Notes under the pieces: model-generated | Database searches by the model: none | What the model saw: the letters and a program-made list of their open reading frames with translations, nothing else | What the model was told of the DNA's origin: nothing | Source: an uncultured Candidatus Saccharibacteria bacterium | Lineage (GTDB): Bacteria > Patescibacteriota > Saccharimonadia > Saccharimonadales > Saccharimonadaceae | DNA length: 64,000 nt | Reading direction: 5' to 3' | Assembly (NCBI GenBank): GCA_946804195.1 | Contig: CAMPEU010000001.1 | Coordinates: 1-64,000 of the forward strand | Shown here: positions 7,442 to 16,260 of the stretch, piece after piece | How the letters are laid out: every line of letters starts with the position of its first letter | Numbering within the stretch: the stretch's first letter is position 1 | Position numbers and translations under genes: made by a program

Positions 7442-7810
7442 ATGGACCAAGCTTTATTAAATCTAGTTCTTGCACTGGCAACAAACGAAATCGCACATAA
7501 TCTCGCCGAGGCGACTAATGTACGAAACAAAGTAAAGCGTCTCCACGCGTACATAAACAAGAAGCCAGTTGATAAAATTCCATTAAACATTGATACTCGA
7601 CAAAAAGCATATGGAATTAGCGTCATAATGTTCGTGATTTTCGTAGGTATACTTTATGGAATATTCTCGATGCTGAATCTTGCCGGTAATGATGCGCTAT
7701 GGGTAGTTGTCGTGGCATTGGTCATCGCATATTTTGTTTCGGCGGTCATGCTGGACAAATACCACGTCGAAATCGAGCACGTCACTCGACCGTTCATGAA
7801 AAAGAAATAA
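7442..7810 (+). CDS. Small two-TM membrane protein
   Basis: This 122-residue protein has an N-terminal amphipathic helix, then TM segments at about residues 58-76 and 86-104, and a basic tail ending MKKK. Family unknown. I chose ATG 7442 because GAGGAA lies about 6 nt upstream and TATAAT at 7423-7428 precedes it; an in-frame ATG at 7412 lies upstream of that -10. The tail predicts an inside C terminus. Confidence 0.65.
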   Translation: MDQALLNLVLALATNEIAHNLAEATNVRNKVKRLHAYINKKPVDKIPLNIDTRQKAYGISVIMFVIFVGILYGIFSMLNLAGNDALWVVVVALVIAYFVSAVMLDKYHVEIEHVTRPFMKKK

Positions 7811-7859
7811 GCCGTACCCTTTAGCACTTTACACTCTAAGGTGTTACTATTGGTAAGTT

Positions 7860-9500
7860 GTGATTTCAGATATTACCATTACAGAAAAGTCTTTCGGCTC
7901 AAAAGCTCTCATGTCAAATGTGAACTTTACTATTAATGATGGCGAAAAAATCGGCATCGTTGGGCGTAATGGCGTTGGTAAATCAACCTTGTTTGATATC
8001 CTAACCGAAAAGGACAAAGATTTTACCGGTAACATCATATACAAACAGGGGGCGGTTGTCGTTGCCACGCAGCAGGAATATCACAATACCGGCGACATGA
8101 CAGTCATGCAGTACGTGCTGCAGGGCCTACCGGAATATTCCACCCTCAGCAATATTATCGAAACATATCCTGACAAAATGGGCGAGGACATGAAATTAAT
8201 TCATGAATATAGCGAAGCATTGCAACGATATGGCGACAAAGGTTTTTACCAAATAGAAGAACAGATCGAACGCGAACTAGATAATTTTCAGCTACCAGAT
8301 ATCTCGCGGCGTGTATTTTCCACATTATCCGGCGGACAAAAACGTATGGTCGAGGTAGTCAAAATCATGCACTCGGACGCACACCTGGCACTCATCGACG
8401 AACCGACCAACCACATGGACTTTATTGCAAAAGAACAATTCATTAGCTGGTTTCGACAAGCGCGCGAAGCAGTTCTGGTCATCACCCATGATCGAGATGT
8501 CCTACGCGAAGTCGACCGTATTATCGAATTAAAAGACCGTGGAACAATCAGTTTCAAGGGCAACTACGATAAATATCTCAAACAAAACGCCGTCTCGACT
8601 GGTAGCCAAATGAACGAATTCGAGATGATCGAAAAGCGTATCGTAAACCTAAAAACAAAAATTATTGAATACCAACGATTCAAAGAAAAATCTCGTAATC
8701 CTAGCACTATTCAACGATTTAAACGACTAGAAGAACAATCACGCAAAGAACTGGCCGAGCTACAAAAAAAAGAGAAACCAACATTTTGGATCGACAAAGA
8801 ATCCATGTCCGATCTGCATTACAAAACAGCTGCACAGTACGATAAATTCAAAGCAAAGAACGTACGTATCAATCTAAAAAATGATGAATCGCGTAGCAAG
8901 CACGTCCTACTATCAACTCGCGATCTGAGTATCGGCTACGACAATCCGCTATTTGCAAACATCAATATCGACCTTCGCGAAGGCGAGTCTGTGGAATTCC
9001 GTGGACGCAATGGCGCGGGTAAAACTACGCTCATTAAATACATTCTCGGCGATCAATCTATAACAAAATATGACGGCGAATTAACAATCGACAAACAAGT
9101 TAGAATCGGTATATACGAACAAGAAGTCTCGTCGACATACTTTGATATGTCACTAGAAGATGCAATCGAAAAAATGTATTTGTCACGTAATCTATCGATT
9201 AGTACGACAAAAATCCGTAACCTGATGAGCGATTATCTATTTAACGAAAGTGACGGTAAAACTCCTGTCAGACGACTGAGCGGAGGCCAAAAGGCGAGGT
9301 TTCAATTGATTGCAATGCTCGCAAACGACCCGCAGTTATTGATATTGGACGAGCCAACGAACCACTTGGATTTGCCAAGCATCGAAGAATTAGAAACAGC
9401 GCTAGAGAAATACTCAGGTGCAATCATCTATGTCAGCCACGACGGGTACTTCCGAGATAAAATCGACGGACAAATCATCGAAATAGGCGCTACGTCATAA
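7860..9500 (+). CDS. ABC-F family ATPase
   Basis: The 546-residue protein has two ABC ATPase domains and no TM segments, the hallmark of the ABC-F family of ribosome-acting translation factors and antibiotic-protection proteins. Domain 1 shows Walker A GRNGVGKST (residues 35-43), signature LSGGQ and Walker B LIDEPTNHMD. A basic linker (about 250-320) follows. Domain 2 shows GRNGAGKTT, LSGGQKAR and LILDEPTNHLD. It starts at GTG 7860, with TACTAT at 7845-7850 9 nt upstream, so it is probably leaderless. Whether it is an EttA/Uup-like factor or a resistance protein cannot be decided from sequence. It ends in a strong hairpin at 9511-9545. Confidence 0.92.
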   Translation: MISDITITEKSFGSKALMSNVNFTINDGEKIGIVGRNGVGKSTLFDILTEKDKDFTGNIIYKQGAVVVATQQEYHNTGDMTVMQYVLQGLPEYSTLSNIIETYPDKMGEDMKLIHEYSEALQRYGDKGFYQIEEQIERELDNFQLPDISRRVFSTLSGGQKRMVEVVKIMHSDAHLALIDEPTNHMDFIAKEQFISWFRQAREAVLVITHDRDVLREVDRIIELKDRGTISFKGNYDKYLKQNAVSTGSQMNEFEMIEKRIVNLKTKIIEYQRFKEKSRNPSTIQRFKRLEEQSRKELAELQKKEKPTFWIDKESMSDLHYKTAAQYDKFKAKNVRINLKNDESRSKHVLLSTRDLSIGYDNPLFANINIDLREGESVEFRGRNGAGKTTLIKYILGDQSITKYDGELTIDKQVRIGIYEQEVSSTYFDMSLEDAIEKMYLSRNLSISTTKIRNLMSDYLFNESDGKTPVRRLSGGQKARFQLIAMLANDPQLLILDEPTNHLDLPSIEELETALEKYSGAIIYVSHDGYFRDKIDGQIIEIGATS

Positions 9501-9510
9501 TCCACAGATA

Positions 9511-9545
9511 ACTAAAACTCCTCAGCGAAACCGAGGAGTTTTAGT
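9511..9545. terminator. Bidirectional terminator between convergent genes
   Basis: ACTAAAACTCCTC (9511-9523) pairs perfectly with GAGGAGTTTTAGT (9533-9545). It lies between the ABC-F gene and the minus-strand gene at 9557. Confidence 0.9.
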
Positions 9546-9556
9546 TTGACTGGCAA

Positions 9557-9739
9557 TTAGTGATTCATTAACCAGTGCATGATACCGAAAGCAATCATCG
9601 GTATCGATATGAAAAGGGCGAGACCCACGGGTGATCCCCATGAGAACCAACTACCCCAAGCGCGCCAGTTTCGGTGCGTCAACTCGTACCAGTCTTTGCC
9701 CTCGGCTTCAGCTTGCTTCTTTTTTTCGTTATCGCTCAT
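9557..9739 (-). CDS. Small single-TM membrane protein
   Basis: This 60-residue protein has a hydrophilic, Trp-containing N-terminal half and one C-terminal TM helix (about residues 37-56). GAGG lies about 8 nt before the ATG. I do not recognise a family. It is flanked by the terminator on one side and a roughly 310-bp intergenic region on the other. Confidence 0.65.
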   Translation of the reverse strand: MSDNEKKKQAEAEGKDWYELTHRNWRAWGSWFSWGSPVGLALFISIPMIAFGIMHWLMNH

Positions 9740-10050
9740 ACACGTAACCTCGTTTAGTTGATTAAACCGGTTATTCGACTATTCCCGGTGCTCTACCGAG
9801 TGATACCACAAGCCTGTTATCGTCACGAGCCAAGACCAGGCGGCAAGGTGGATTTATATCCGTGTCATTATCTCAGACATCTTACATAACGGCAAGAATA
9901 TTGACAGACTATACTCCTTGTCCGATGGCCTTTGATTTTTATAAAAAGTAAAAAATAATTGGTTTCTCAGGTTTATCTCATATTCAATCGTTATGATAGT
10001 CCTGTTACCAACTGACGAGTTGGCAACAGCTAGTAATAGAAAGGAGTTTG
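9740..10050. other. Intergenic region with promoter and leader hairpin
   Basis: No gene is seen. TATGAT at 9992-9997 is followed within 5 nt by a 12-bp inverted repeat (10002-10013 with 10018-10029, one mismatch, GACG loop). AAGGAG at 10041-10046 then precedes ATG 10051. A small CGGT/ACCG hairpin lies near 9789-9801. Confidence 0.6.
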
Positions 10051-10557
10051 ATGAAGGGATTCACAAAATCGCTCATTGTAGCGAGCATTGTCGGTGCCGT
10101 TGGCACTGGAACCCTGGCGACAGGAACAATAGCAAATGCCGAATCAGGCAACGACTCAAAGGGTCCAAGGTCCGGCCTGGTGGACAAACTTGCCACAACA
10201 TTCAACTTGAACAAGGGCGAGGTAAGAGATGTGGTGGATGAATTCCACGCTAATCGTAAAGCGGATCATCAAAAACATATGAGCGAACGCCTCCAGGCAC
10301 TCGTAGACGACGGTACAATTACGGCCGATCAAATGGCCGCTATCGAAACAAAGCTGCAAAAGCTACAAGATGAACGTGTAGCGACCCATAACGCAGAGGG
10401 AGAATTAGACCATGCATCGCGCAAGAAGGTGCACGAGGAACGCCGTGCTGAGCTAGAAGCTTGGGCGGACGAACAAGGTATTAACCTCGATAACCTCAAG
10501 GGTGTATTCGGTGGATCACACCACGGTCATCGCGGACCAGGGCATAACGTAGAGTAA
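10051..10557 (+). CDS. Secreted alpha-helical, His-rich protein
   Basis: This 168-residue protein has a clear signal peptide (basic start, hydrophobic core, likely cleavage after ...IANA near residue 30). A helical, charged body follows, with KLATTFNLNKGEVRDVV and ITADQMAAIETKLQKL segments that resemble DUF2680/YckD-type secreted proteins. The tail is His-rich (SHHGHRGPGH). The start is ATG 10051, fixed by AAGGAG 4 nt upstream; a TTG at 10048 is less likely. The His-rich tail may bind metal, which is inference. It is monocistronic, with its own promoter, leader hairpin and terminator. Confidence 0.75.
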   Translation: MKGFTKSLIVASIVGAVGTGTLATGTIANAESGNDSKGPRSGLVDKLATTFNLNKGEVRDVVDEFHANRKADHQKHMSERLQALVDDGTITADQMAAIETKLQKLQDERVATHNAEGELDHASRKKVHEERRAELEAWADEQGINLDNLKGVFGGSHHGHRGPGHNVE

Positions 10558-10584
10558 AAATACTCATCCTCTCCTTCCAATACA

Positions 10585-10611
10585 AAAACGCCCCGTCCCT
10601 CGGGGCGTTTT
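10585..10611 (+). terminator. Rho-independent terminator
   Basis: AAAACGCCCCG (10585-10595) pairs with CGGGGCGTTTT (10601-10611) around TCCCT. Confidence 0.95.
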
Positions 10612-10694
10612 GATTGGAATAAGTGATGATTAATAATTTGAAATCCATGCCTTGCCATAAGACAATAAGTACCCCATAATAATGCTTGAGCTAA

Positions 10695-13118
10695 TTGACA
10701 TCAATCGAACAGCGCTTTTTTGCGTATATAGCATTGAACAGAGTAAATTGCTCGACCTGTCGTCAAAAAAGGGGAGGCAGACATATAAAATCACTGACAT
10801 TAACACCATTTTGGCATCGCCGCGTATGCGAAGCGACCATATTAGTTAATGCTATCATTTTGGGCCTATATGCCTGGATTACTCTGTACGGTGACGACAA
10901 GGCCGACGTAGGATTTACTATTGGACTACCCGCTGTTGCTCTCAGTGTCGTCGGTACGGCCCTCGCTGGTGTCTCGTATACAATTATTTCCGAAAAGAAA
11001 TATGCATGGCGAGTCATGAGCGCATTAATCGCATACATATTACTCCTAATCACAATAGGGCTGTTAACGGTAGAGTCGGGTATAGCTAACTCTCCGTTTA
11101 TGGCGCTGTGGATTATCGCATCTATCTTTAGTGGAATATTCGGTGTCTGGGTCCTCGGATTCTTGTGGACAGTACTAACGGGTTACGCTGTATGGGTAGG
11201 AATCGATGGACAACTAGATAACGGTCTCATAATAGTCGTCGCACTTGCGGGATACCTACCACTATTAGTTAGCTATGTTTTATGGCACAGCAAATCACAC
11301 GGCGAAAAGACAAAAGAACAAGCCTACTACGATCTAGCAACTCAGCTGGACCAAGTAGCGAACAAATCCGACACGGTCATTAGAGCCATCAAAGACGGTG
11401 TTATCGCCATTAATAACCAAGGTATCATCGAACTCATCAACCCCGCCGCACAACACTTGGTTGGATGGGGCAAACAGGATGCGCAAGGACTAGATTACAA
11501 ATCGGTACTACAGCTAATGGCATCTGACGGATCCGAAATCGACAAAACCTCAGATCCAATCCTCGAGGTACTAACGACAAATCAACCCATAAAACGCAAC
11601 GATCTATTGCTGCAGATGAACTCGGGAAAAAAGATTAATATTGGTATCGTAGCCTCTCCGATCGGTCGCGTCGGTTCTGGGGCAATTATTGTCTTTCATG
11701 ACATCACAGCCGAACAGGCCGAAGAAAAAGCACAGGCTGAATTCATTAGCACAGCCAGTCACGAAATGCGTACGCCAGTTGCATCAATTGAGGGCTACTT
11801 GGGGCTCGCCCTCAACCCCTCGACAGCACAAATTGACGATAAGGCACGTAGTTTTATCGTCAAGGCACACGAATCCGCAGAACACCTCGGGCGGCTTTTC
11901 CAGGATTTGCTAGATGTGACAAAGGCAGACGATGGGCGCCTATCAAATAATCCAAAAGTTATCGATGTCGTGCAGTTTGCCCATGACATAGTCGTAGGCC
12001 TAGAACATAAAGCAAAAGAAAAAAACCTACACCTCTTTTTCAAACCACTCACCGATGAAATTGGTGGACTGAAAAACTTAGAGCCTGTCTACTTCGTAAA
12101 CTTGGACGCTGATCATTTGCGCGAGGTTATCGCAAATCTCGTCGAAAATGCCATCAAATACACCAAGCAAGGTGAAATCATCATTGATGTTGTTGGTGAT
12201 GACGAGAGCATCGTAGTCAGTGTCACCGATAGCGGAATAGGTATACCAGCCGAAGACATCCCGCATCTGTTCCAAAAATTCTATCGTGTCGACAGTTCTG
12301 ATACTCGCGAAATTGGCGGTACTGGACTCGGATTATACCTCTGCCGTCGACTAGTTGAAGCAATGGAAGGACGAATCTGGGTCGAAAGTGAGCAAGGAAA
12401 AGGCTCTAAATTCTCCATTGAGCTACCTCGACTTTCTACTATTGAAGCGCAGCGCAAAATTGAAGCCGGCGCTAATGAAGTCAAACCCGCAACGCCTAAT
12501 AAGTACATACAGGATAACCCGAAGGAAGACGCCGAAGAGGCGAAACGACGCCAAGATGCACTCGCAACGCCCATAATCGTAAACAAGGGAGGTCACGCCG
12601 ACAAAGGATCCGCACCTCCTCCACCACCACCTCCGCGTGCACCCGTCAATGCTGCAGACCCCCTCATCAGCAGTGGCACTGTAGCGGGTCCAGAACCTGT
12701 CAGTGCGAAAAACAAAATGGTCATTCCTCCTTCGATCCAAAATATGCCATCGAATTTACAAAAAGCGACAACCCCGCAAGCACCTGCCCAGGCTCAGACG
12801 CCGACTACACCTCCTGTAGCTCCAGTGCCACAACAACCAGCACAAGCACCTGCCCCCGCACAGCCCGTGCCGCCAGCACCGGCTCAAACCATTGCAACAC
12901 CAATGCCCGCTGTTCCAGCCGTAGCACCGACTGCGTCGCCACAACCCGTACAAACACCACCCGTGCCTGACGCCAATCCGACCCTCAACCTGCCACCCGA
13001 CATCAGCACGACGCCTTTACCAAAACAAGCGCCACCCATCACCGGGGCCGATCCAAACAGAGGGCACATACCGTTAGATGTAGCAAATGAACGAGAAATC
13101 AATGTTCCAAAAAGATAA
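10695..13118 (+). CDS. Membrane sensor histidine kinase with long Pro-rich tail
   Basis: The product has five to six TM segments in its first ~200 residues and a PAS-like domain ([17 protein letters not shown] onward). It then has a HisKA domain with H-box SHEMRTP near residue 355, and a HATPase domain with N-box [11 protein letters not shown]1 DSGIGIP and GGTGLGLYL. After about residue 580 comes a ~200-residue Pro/Ala/Gln-rich tail (PPPPPPPR, repeated PAQAP), unusual for a kinase. The start is uncertain. No ATG precedes the first TM; an in-frame TTG is at 10695, and GGGGAGG at 10771-10777 is followed 7 nt later by in-frame ATA (10785). The receiver-domain gene follows 53 nt downstream, so the pair is a two-component system. 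Confidence 0.85.
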   Translation: MTSIEQRFFAYIALNRVNCSTCRQKRGGRHIKSLTLTPFWHRRVCEATILVNAIILGLYAWITLYGDDKADVGFTIGLPAVALSVVGTALAGVSYTIISEKKYAWRVMSALIAYILLLITIGLLTVESGIANSPFMALWIIASIFSGIFGVWVLGFLWTVLTGYAVWVGIDGQLDNGLIIVVALAGYLPLLVSYVLWHSKSHGEKTKEQAYYDLATQLDQVANKSDTVIRAIKDGVIAINNQGIIELINPAAQHLVGWGKQDAQGLDYKSVLQLMASDGSEIDKTSDPILEVLTTNQPIKRNDLLLQMNSGKKINIGIVASPIGRVGSGAIIVFHDITAEQAEEKAQAEFISTASHEMRTPVASIEGYLGLALNPSTAQIDDKARSFIVKAHESAEHLGRLFQDLLDVTKADDGRLSNNPKVIDVVQFAHDIVVGLEHKAKEKNLHLFFKPLTDEIGGLKNLEPVYFVNLDADHLREVIANLVENAIKYTKQGEIIIDVVGDDESIVVSVTDSGIGIPAEDIPHLFQKFYRVDSSDTREIGGTGLGLYLCRRLVEAMEGRIWVESEQGKGSKFSIELPRLSTIEAQRKIEAGANEVKPATPNKYIQDNPKEDAEEAKRRQDALATPIIVNKGGHADKGSAPPPPPPPRAPVNAADPLISSGTVAGPEPVSAKNKMVIPPSIQNMPSNLQKATTPQAPAQAQTPTTPPVAPVPQQPAQAPAPAQPVPPAPAQTIATPMPAVPAVAPTASPQPVQTPPVPDANPTLNLPPDISTTPLPKQAPPITGADPNRGHIPLDVANEREINVPKR

Positions 13119-13171
13119 AAAACGTAAGTGGTATGGCAATTTTGCTAACGCTTTAGTAAAATGGGGGATAT

Positions 13172-14155
13172 ATGACAAAAGTATTATTAGTAGAAGACGA
13201 TAAAAGCCTGCGCGAGATTTATGGCGTCCGCCTGCTCGCAGAAGGTTATGATATCGTTTCGGCTGGTGACGGCGAAGAAGCACTCGCCATGGCCATCAAA
13301 GAAAAACCACAATTAATCATAAGTGACGTTATGATGCCAAAAATCAGCGGTTTCGACATGCTGGATATTCTGCGCAGTACGACCGAAACGCGTGACATCA
13401 GAGTCATCATGATGACCGCACTATCAAGCGACGATCAGCGCGCTCGCGGTGAACAGCTCGGCGCAGATAGATACCTCGTCAAATCACAAGTAGGTATTGA
13501 AGACGTCGTTCGAACAGTACACGAAGTGCTCGACGGCAAAAGCCCCGAAAGCTCTGAGCCAGCAAAAAGTGACAGTCCAAGTGATGATAAATCCGATAGT
13601 GAATCATCCCCGGCTAGTGCCGAGAATAGTGATGATAACGCTAACAGCGATGCCAATGCCGGCAATGATAATGCCAATTCTGCTGAAGATACCGATAACG
13701 CAAAGGAGGAGTCAAATATACCACCAGCGGGCGAAGACGCGGCGCCCACGGCTACCGATGACAGTAGCGACTCCGCGACACTAACACCGGGCAATGAAGA
13801 TGCAGGCCCGCTACCACCTCAACCTACGGAAATGGAAAGTACGTTACCAGAACCAACTGCACCATTTTCATCACAAAGACCAACTAATTTAGGAGAAAAC
13901 GCAATGAATCCAACAGATCCAACAACACCAGTAACTGATAACGGCGGAGCAGTAGTTCCTCCAGTTAACGACGGCGGAGCAGTCACGCCACCAGAAGTAC
14001 CTGAAGCTCCTGTTGTACCACCAGTTGAGCCACCCGTGGTTCCACCCGTACCAGAAGTACCTGAAGCTCCTGTTGTACCACCAGTACCAGGTGTACCCGG
14101 TGAAGATCAGCAGCCACCTGCAGTTCCACCTGTACCACCAGCACCTACGGTTTAA
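13172..14155 (+). CDS. Response regulator with receiver domain and low-complexity tail
   Basis: Residues 1-~122 form a complete receiver domain: acidic pair D9-D10, phosphoacceptor D52 in LIISDVMMPK, the Thr of MMTALSS, and a Lys in RYLVKSQ. No DNA-binding output domain follows. Instead there are about 100 residues of Ser/Asp/Asn/Ala-rich sequence and a Pro/Val-rich C terminus with repeats of PEVPEAPVVPPV. An internal AGGAG at 13891-13895 precedes an in-frame ATG at 13904, which could express the Pro-rich part alone. TAAAAT at 13157-13162 is 9 nt from ATG 13172. The partner kinase just upstream has a comparable Pro-rich tail. Confidence 0.85.
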   Translation: MTKVLLVEDDKSLREIYGVRLLAEGYDIVSAGDGEEALAMAIKEKPQLIISDVMMPKISGFDMLDILRSTTETRDIRVIMMTALSSDDQRARGEQLGADRYLVKSQVGIEDVVRTVHEVLDGKSPESSEPAKSDSPSDDKSDSESSPASAENSDDNANSDANAGNDNANSAEDTDNAKEESNIPPAGEDAAPTATDDSSDSATLTPGNEDAGPLPPQPTEMESTLPEPTAPFSSQRPTNLGENAMNPTDPTTPVTDNGGAVVPPVNDGGAVTPPEVPEAPVVPPVEPPVVPPVPEVPEAPVVPPVPGVPGEDQQPPAVPPVPPAPTV

Positions 14156-14178
14156 GCGGCTATGCTATCATACTCTCA

Positions 14179-14871
14179 GTGAGTACAGATAACGAATCAG
14201 TTCGATTGAACAAATATCTCGCACTTCACGCCGGCGTATCCCGGCGTGAAGCTGACGAGTTTGTTTTGCGTGGTAGGGTAACCGTCAACGGTAAAACAGC
14301 AGTCAACGGTATGCAAATTTCGCCGACCGACTCGGTAGAACTCGACGAAAAGCCACTAAACAAAACGACGGAACTTATCTATTTAAAACTTCACAAGCCA
14401 GTCGGATTCGTTTGTTCTAGAAAAGCACAGGGTGACAATCAGACAATTTATGACCTGCTACCATCCGAGTATCATTCTCTCAAATCGGTCGGTAGGCTAG
14501 ATCGTGATAGTAGCGGAATCATTCTGTTGACGAATGACGGGGATTTTGCACACAATATGACGCATCCTAGCTTTCATAAGGTAAAACAATACGATGTCGT
14601 GCTCGACAGACCCCTCGAACCACTTCATCAACAAATGGTCGGGGATATTGGAATTGATTTAGACGATGGCAAAAGCCAGCTCACACTAGAGCGTCAGTCC
14701 GATGATCGCACGGCATGGAAGGTAACCATGAGCGAAGGTCGTAATCGTCAAATTCGACGTACATTCGCCGCACTTGGCTATACCGTGACAAAATTACATC
14801 GAACTGATTTTGGGCCATATAACCTTGGCCATACCGCTCCAGGTACATTCGAAATTACTTCGAAACTGTAA
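14179..14871 (+). CDS. RsuA/RluB/RluE-family pseudouridine synthase
   Basis: The 230-residue protein has an N-terminal S4 RNA-binding domain (RLNKYLALHAGVSRREAD). It is followed by a pseudouridine synthase domain with the catalytic Asp in GRLDRDSSGIILLTNDG. The C-terminal SEGRNRQIRR and LHRTDFGPY are family hallmarks. It converts specific uridines in 16S or 23S rRNA; which site cannot be decided here. The start is GTG 14179, with TATCAT at 14166-14171 7 nt upstream, probably leaderless. Confidence 0.9.
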   Translation: MSTDNESVRLNKYLALHAGVSRREADEFVLRGRVTVNGKTAVNGMQISPTDSVELDEKPLNKTTELIYLKLHKPVGFVCSRKAQGDNQTIYDLLPSEYHSLKSVGRLDRDSSGIILLTNDGDFAHNMTHPSFHKVKQYDVVLDRPLEPLHQQMVGDIGIDLDDGKSQLTLERQSDDRTAWKVTMSEGRNRQIRRTFAALGYTVTKLHRTDFGPYNLGHTAPGTFEITSKL

Positions 14872-14906
14872 AATATCTTACGAAAATACGTATAATATCC
14901 TTAACG

Positions 14907-16136
14907 ATGTCGAAAGAACTGTCGGGAAAAAGAGAAAAGACGAGCGTACCGCGCTGGATGGCGCGAATTATTGGTGCGAACGTAGTTACCGCCGCATTAT
15001 TTATACCCACATCGACACACTCGCTAAACGACGGAATCACATCATTTAATCCAGGAACGACTCTGGAAATTCCTGATGACAAGTGCGTACTAGAGCTCGA
15101 CATTGAACAACCGACGCCACCACCCGTATACGATGAAAAAACGGGCTTAACTCGCGATACTGGTATCGATATGCAGCCGTACTGCGATTTTGGTGTCGGT
15201 GGTACGGACATAGGACAACCAGTGCTCATGGAGGACGGTAGTGTCGTGTACTTGTTCGGCGACACATTTGCTGTTGCGGGGCCATTCATGGAAAACTTGC
15301 CACCAGGTGTCGATCATTACCGCGCTCAGACAATGCTACGCTCAGACATGATACCCGTTGAAGGTCAACCGATTATCTTTGATAGCGCTGTCGGCATAGA
15401 GGGCAAGGGTATAGCACCAGAAACCCTCGGTCAGTGGCATATATTACTCAATGATGGTATTGGACTTCCTGGCGGGGGAATGATGGTGTCATATCAGCAC
15501 ACGATAGAGGTTGACGACCCAGAGAGCAAAGCATGGCATACGGATTATTCTGGTTTGGCATACAGCCCAGATGGTAATCATTTCGAATTAATAGGACCGC
15601 AATGGGAAAACGATGCCAGCAACAGCGATCCATATCAGATGTGGTCAATGCAACGAGATGGCAACTGGGTGTACATCGTTAGCGTACGCGCCGGACGCCA
15701 ACAGGGACCGATGATGCTCTTTCGCGCTCCATGGGACCAAATGCTACAAGGCGATTCATATGAGTACTGGAACGGTGGGGATTGGGGTGAAAAATCAGAT
15801 GCAACTCCAATTATGGAAGGACATTTCGGCGAACCGTCATTACGTAAACTGCCTGATGGTAATTGGGCTCTAGGCTACGCAGAGTACGCCCGTTATCCAA
15901 AACTAGTGACACGAAAATTACTCGACCCGGATACTGGCCCGCAAGGTGCTTGGTCTGAGCCAAAAATACAATTAACACATTTTGATCTAGGTTTTCCATA
16001 CGGACCCCTCATTCACCCATATTCAACCGAAGATAATTTAATCCTGATGATCTCGACATGGCAGAAAGAAAAGGATGAAACCGAACACGGAAAGTTAATC
16101 AGATACGACGTATCCCACCTCATCGCAAGTTTATAA
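14907..16136 (+). CDS. Secreted DUF4185 protein, candidate D-arabinan-active glycosidase
   Basis: The 409-residue protein has a basic N terminus and a hydrophobic segment near residues 18-40 that looks like a signal peptide or anchor. The body matches DUF4185: LTRDTGIDMQPY, GTDIGQP, YLFGDTF, DPYQMWSMQ, VRAGRQQGPMM, PWDQML and GEPSLRKL, a five-bladed-propeller type pattern. Members of DUF4185 have been described as endo-D-arabinanases (GH183) acting on mycobacterial arabinan. Transfer of that activity here is inference. TATAAT at 14891-14896 lies 10 nt before the ATG. The next gene is a clear paralogue in lipoprotein form, so the pair arose by tandem duplication. Confidence 0.75.
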   Translation: MSKELSGKREKTSVPRWMARIIGANVVTAALFIPTSTHSLNDGITSFNPGTTLEIPDDKCVLELDIEQPTPPPVYDEKTGLTRDTGIDMQPYCDFGVGGTDIGQPVLMEDGSVVYLFGDTFAVAGPFMENLPPGVDHYRAQTMLRSDMIPVEGQPIIFDSAVGIEGKGIAPETLGQWHILLNDGIGLPGGGMMVSYQHTIEVDDPESKAWHTDYSGLAYSPDGNHFELIGPQWENDASNSDPYQMWSMQRDGNWVYIVSVRAGRQQGPMMLFRAPWDQMLQGDSYEYWNGGDWGEKSDATPIMEGHFGEPSLRKLPDGNWALGYAEYARYPKLVTRKLLDPDTGPQGAWSEPKIQLTHFDLGFPYGPLIHPYSTEDNLILMISTWQKEKDETEHGKLIRYDVSHLIASL

Positions 16137-16205
16137 TCATCATTTTCCTTGCAAAATTATCGAGTTTTATAAACACTAGCAATTAGCTAACACTCGCCAG
16201 TAGTG

Positions 16206-16252
16206 TATAGTGACAGCAACTACACACGTAGTGGTACATATCCATAAGGAGG
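16206..16252 (+). promoter_or_regulatory. Promoter, leader hairpin and strong SD of the lipoprotein
   Basis: TATAGT (16206-16211) is followed by ACTAC/GTAGT (16219-16223 with 16228-16232) and then AAGGAGG (16246-16252), 8 nt before ATG 16261. Confidence 0.55.
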
Positions 16253-16260
16253 TGAGTACC

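Noticed and set aside
16210-16260. GTG 16210 as start of the DUF4185 lipoprotein
   Set aside because: It overlaps the -10 and would displace the signal peptide; ATG 16261 has a strong SD at ideal distance.
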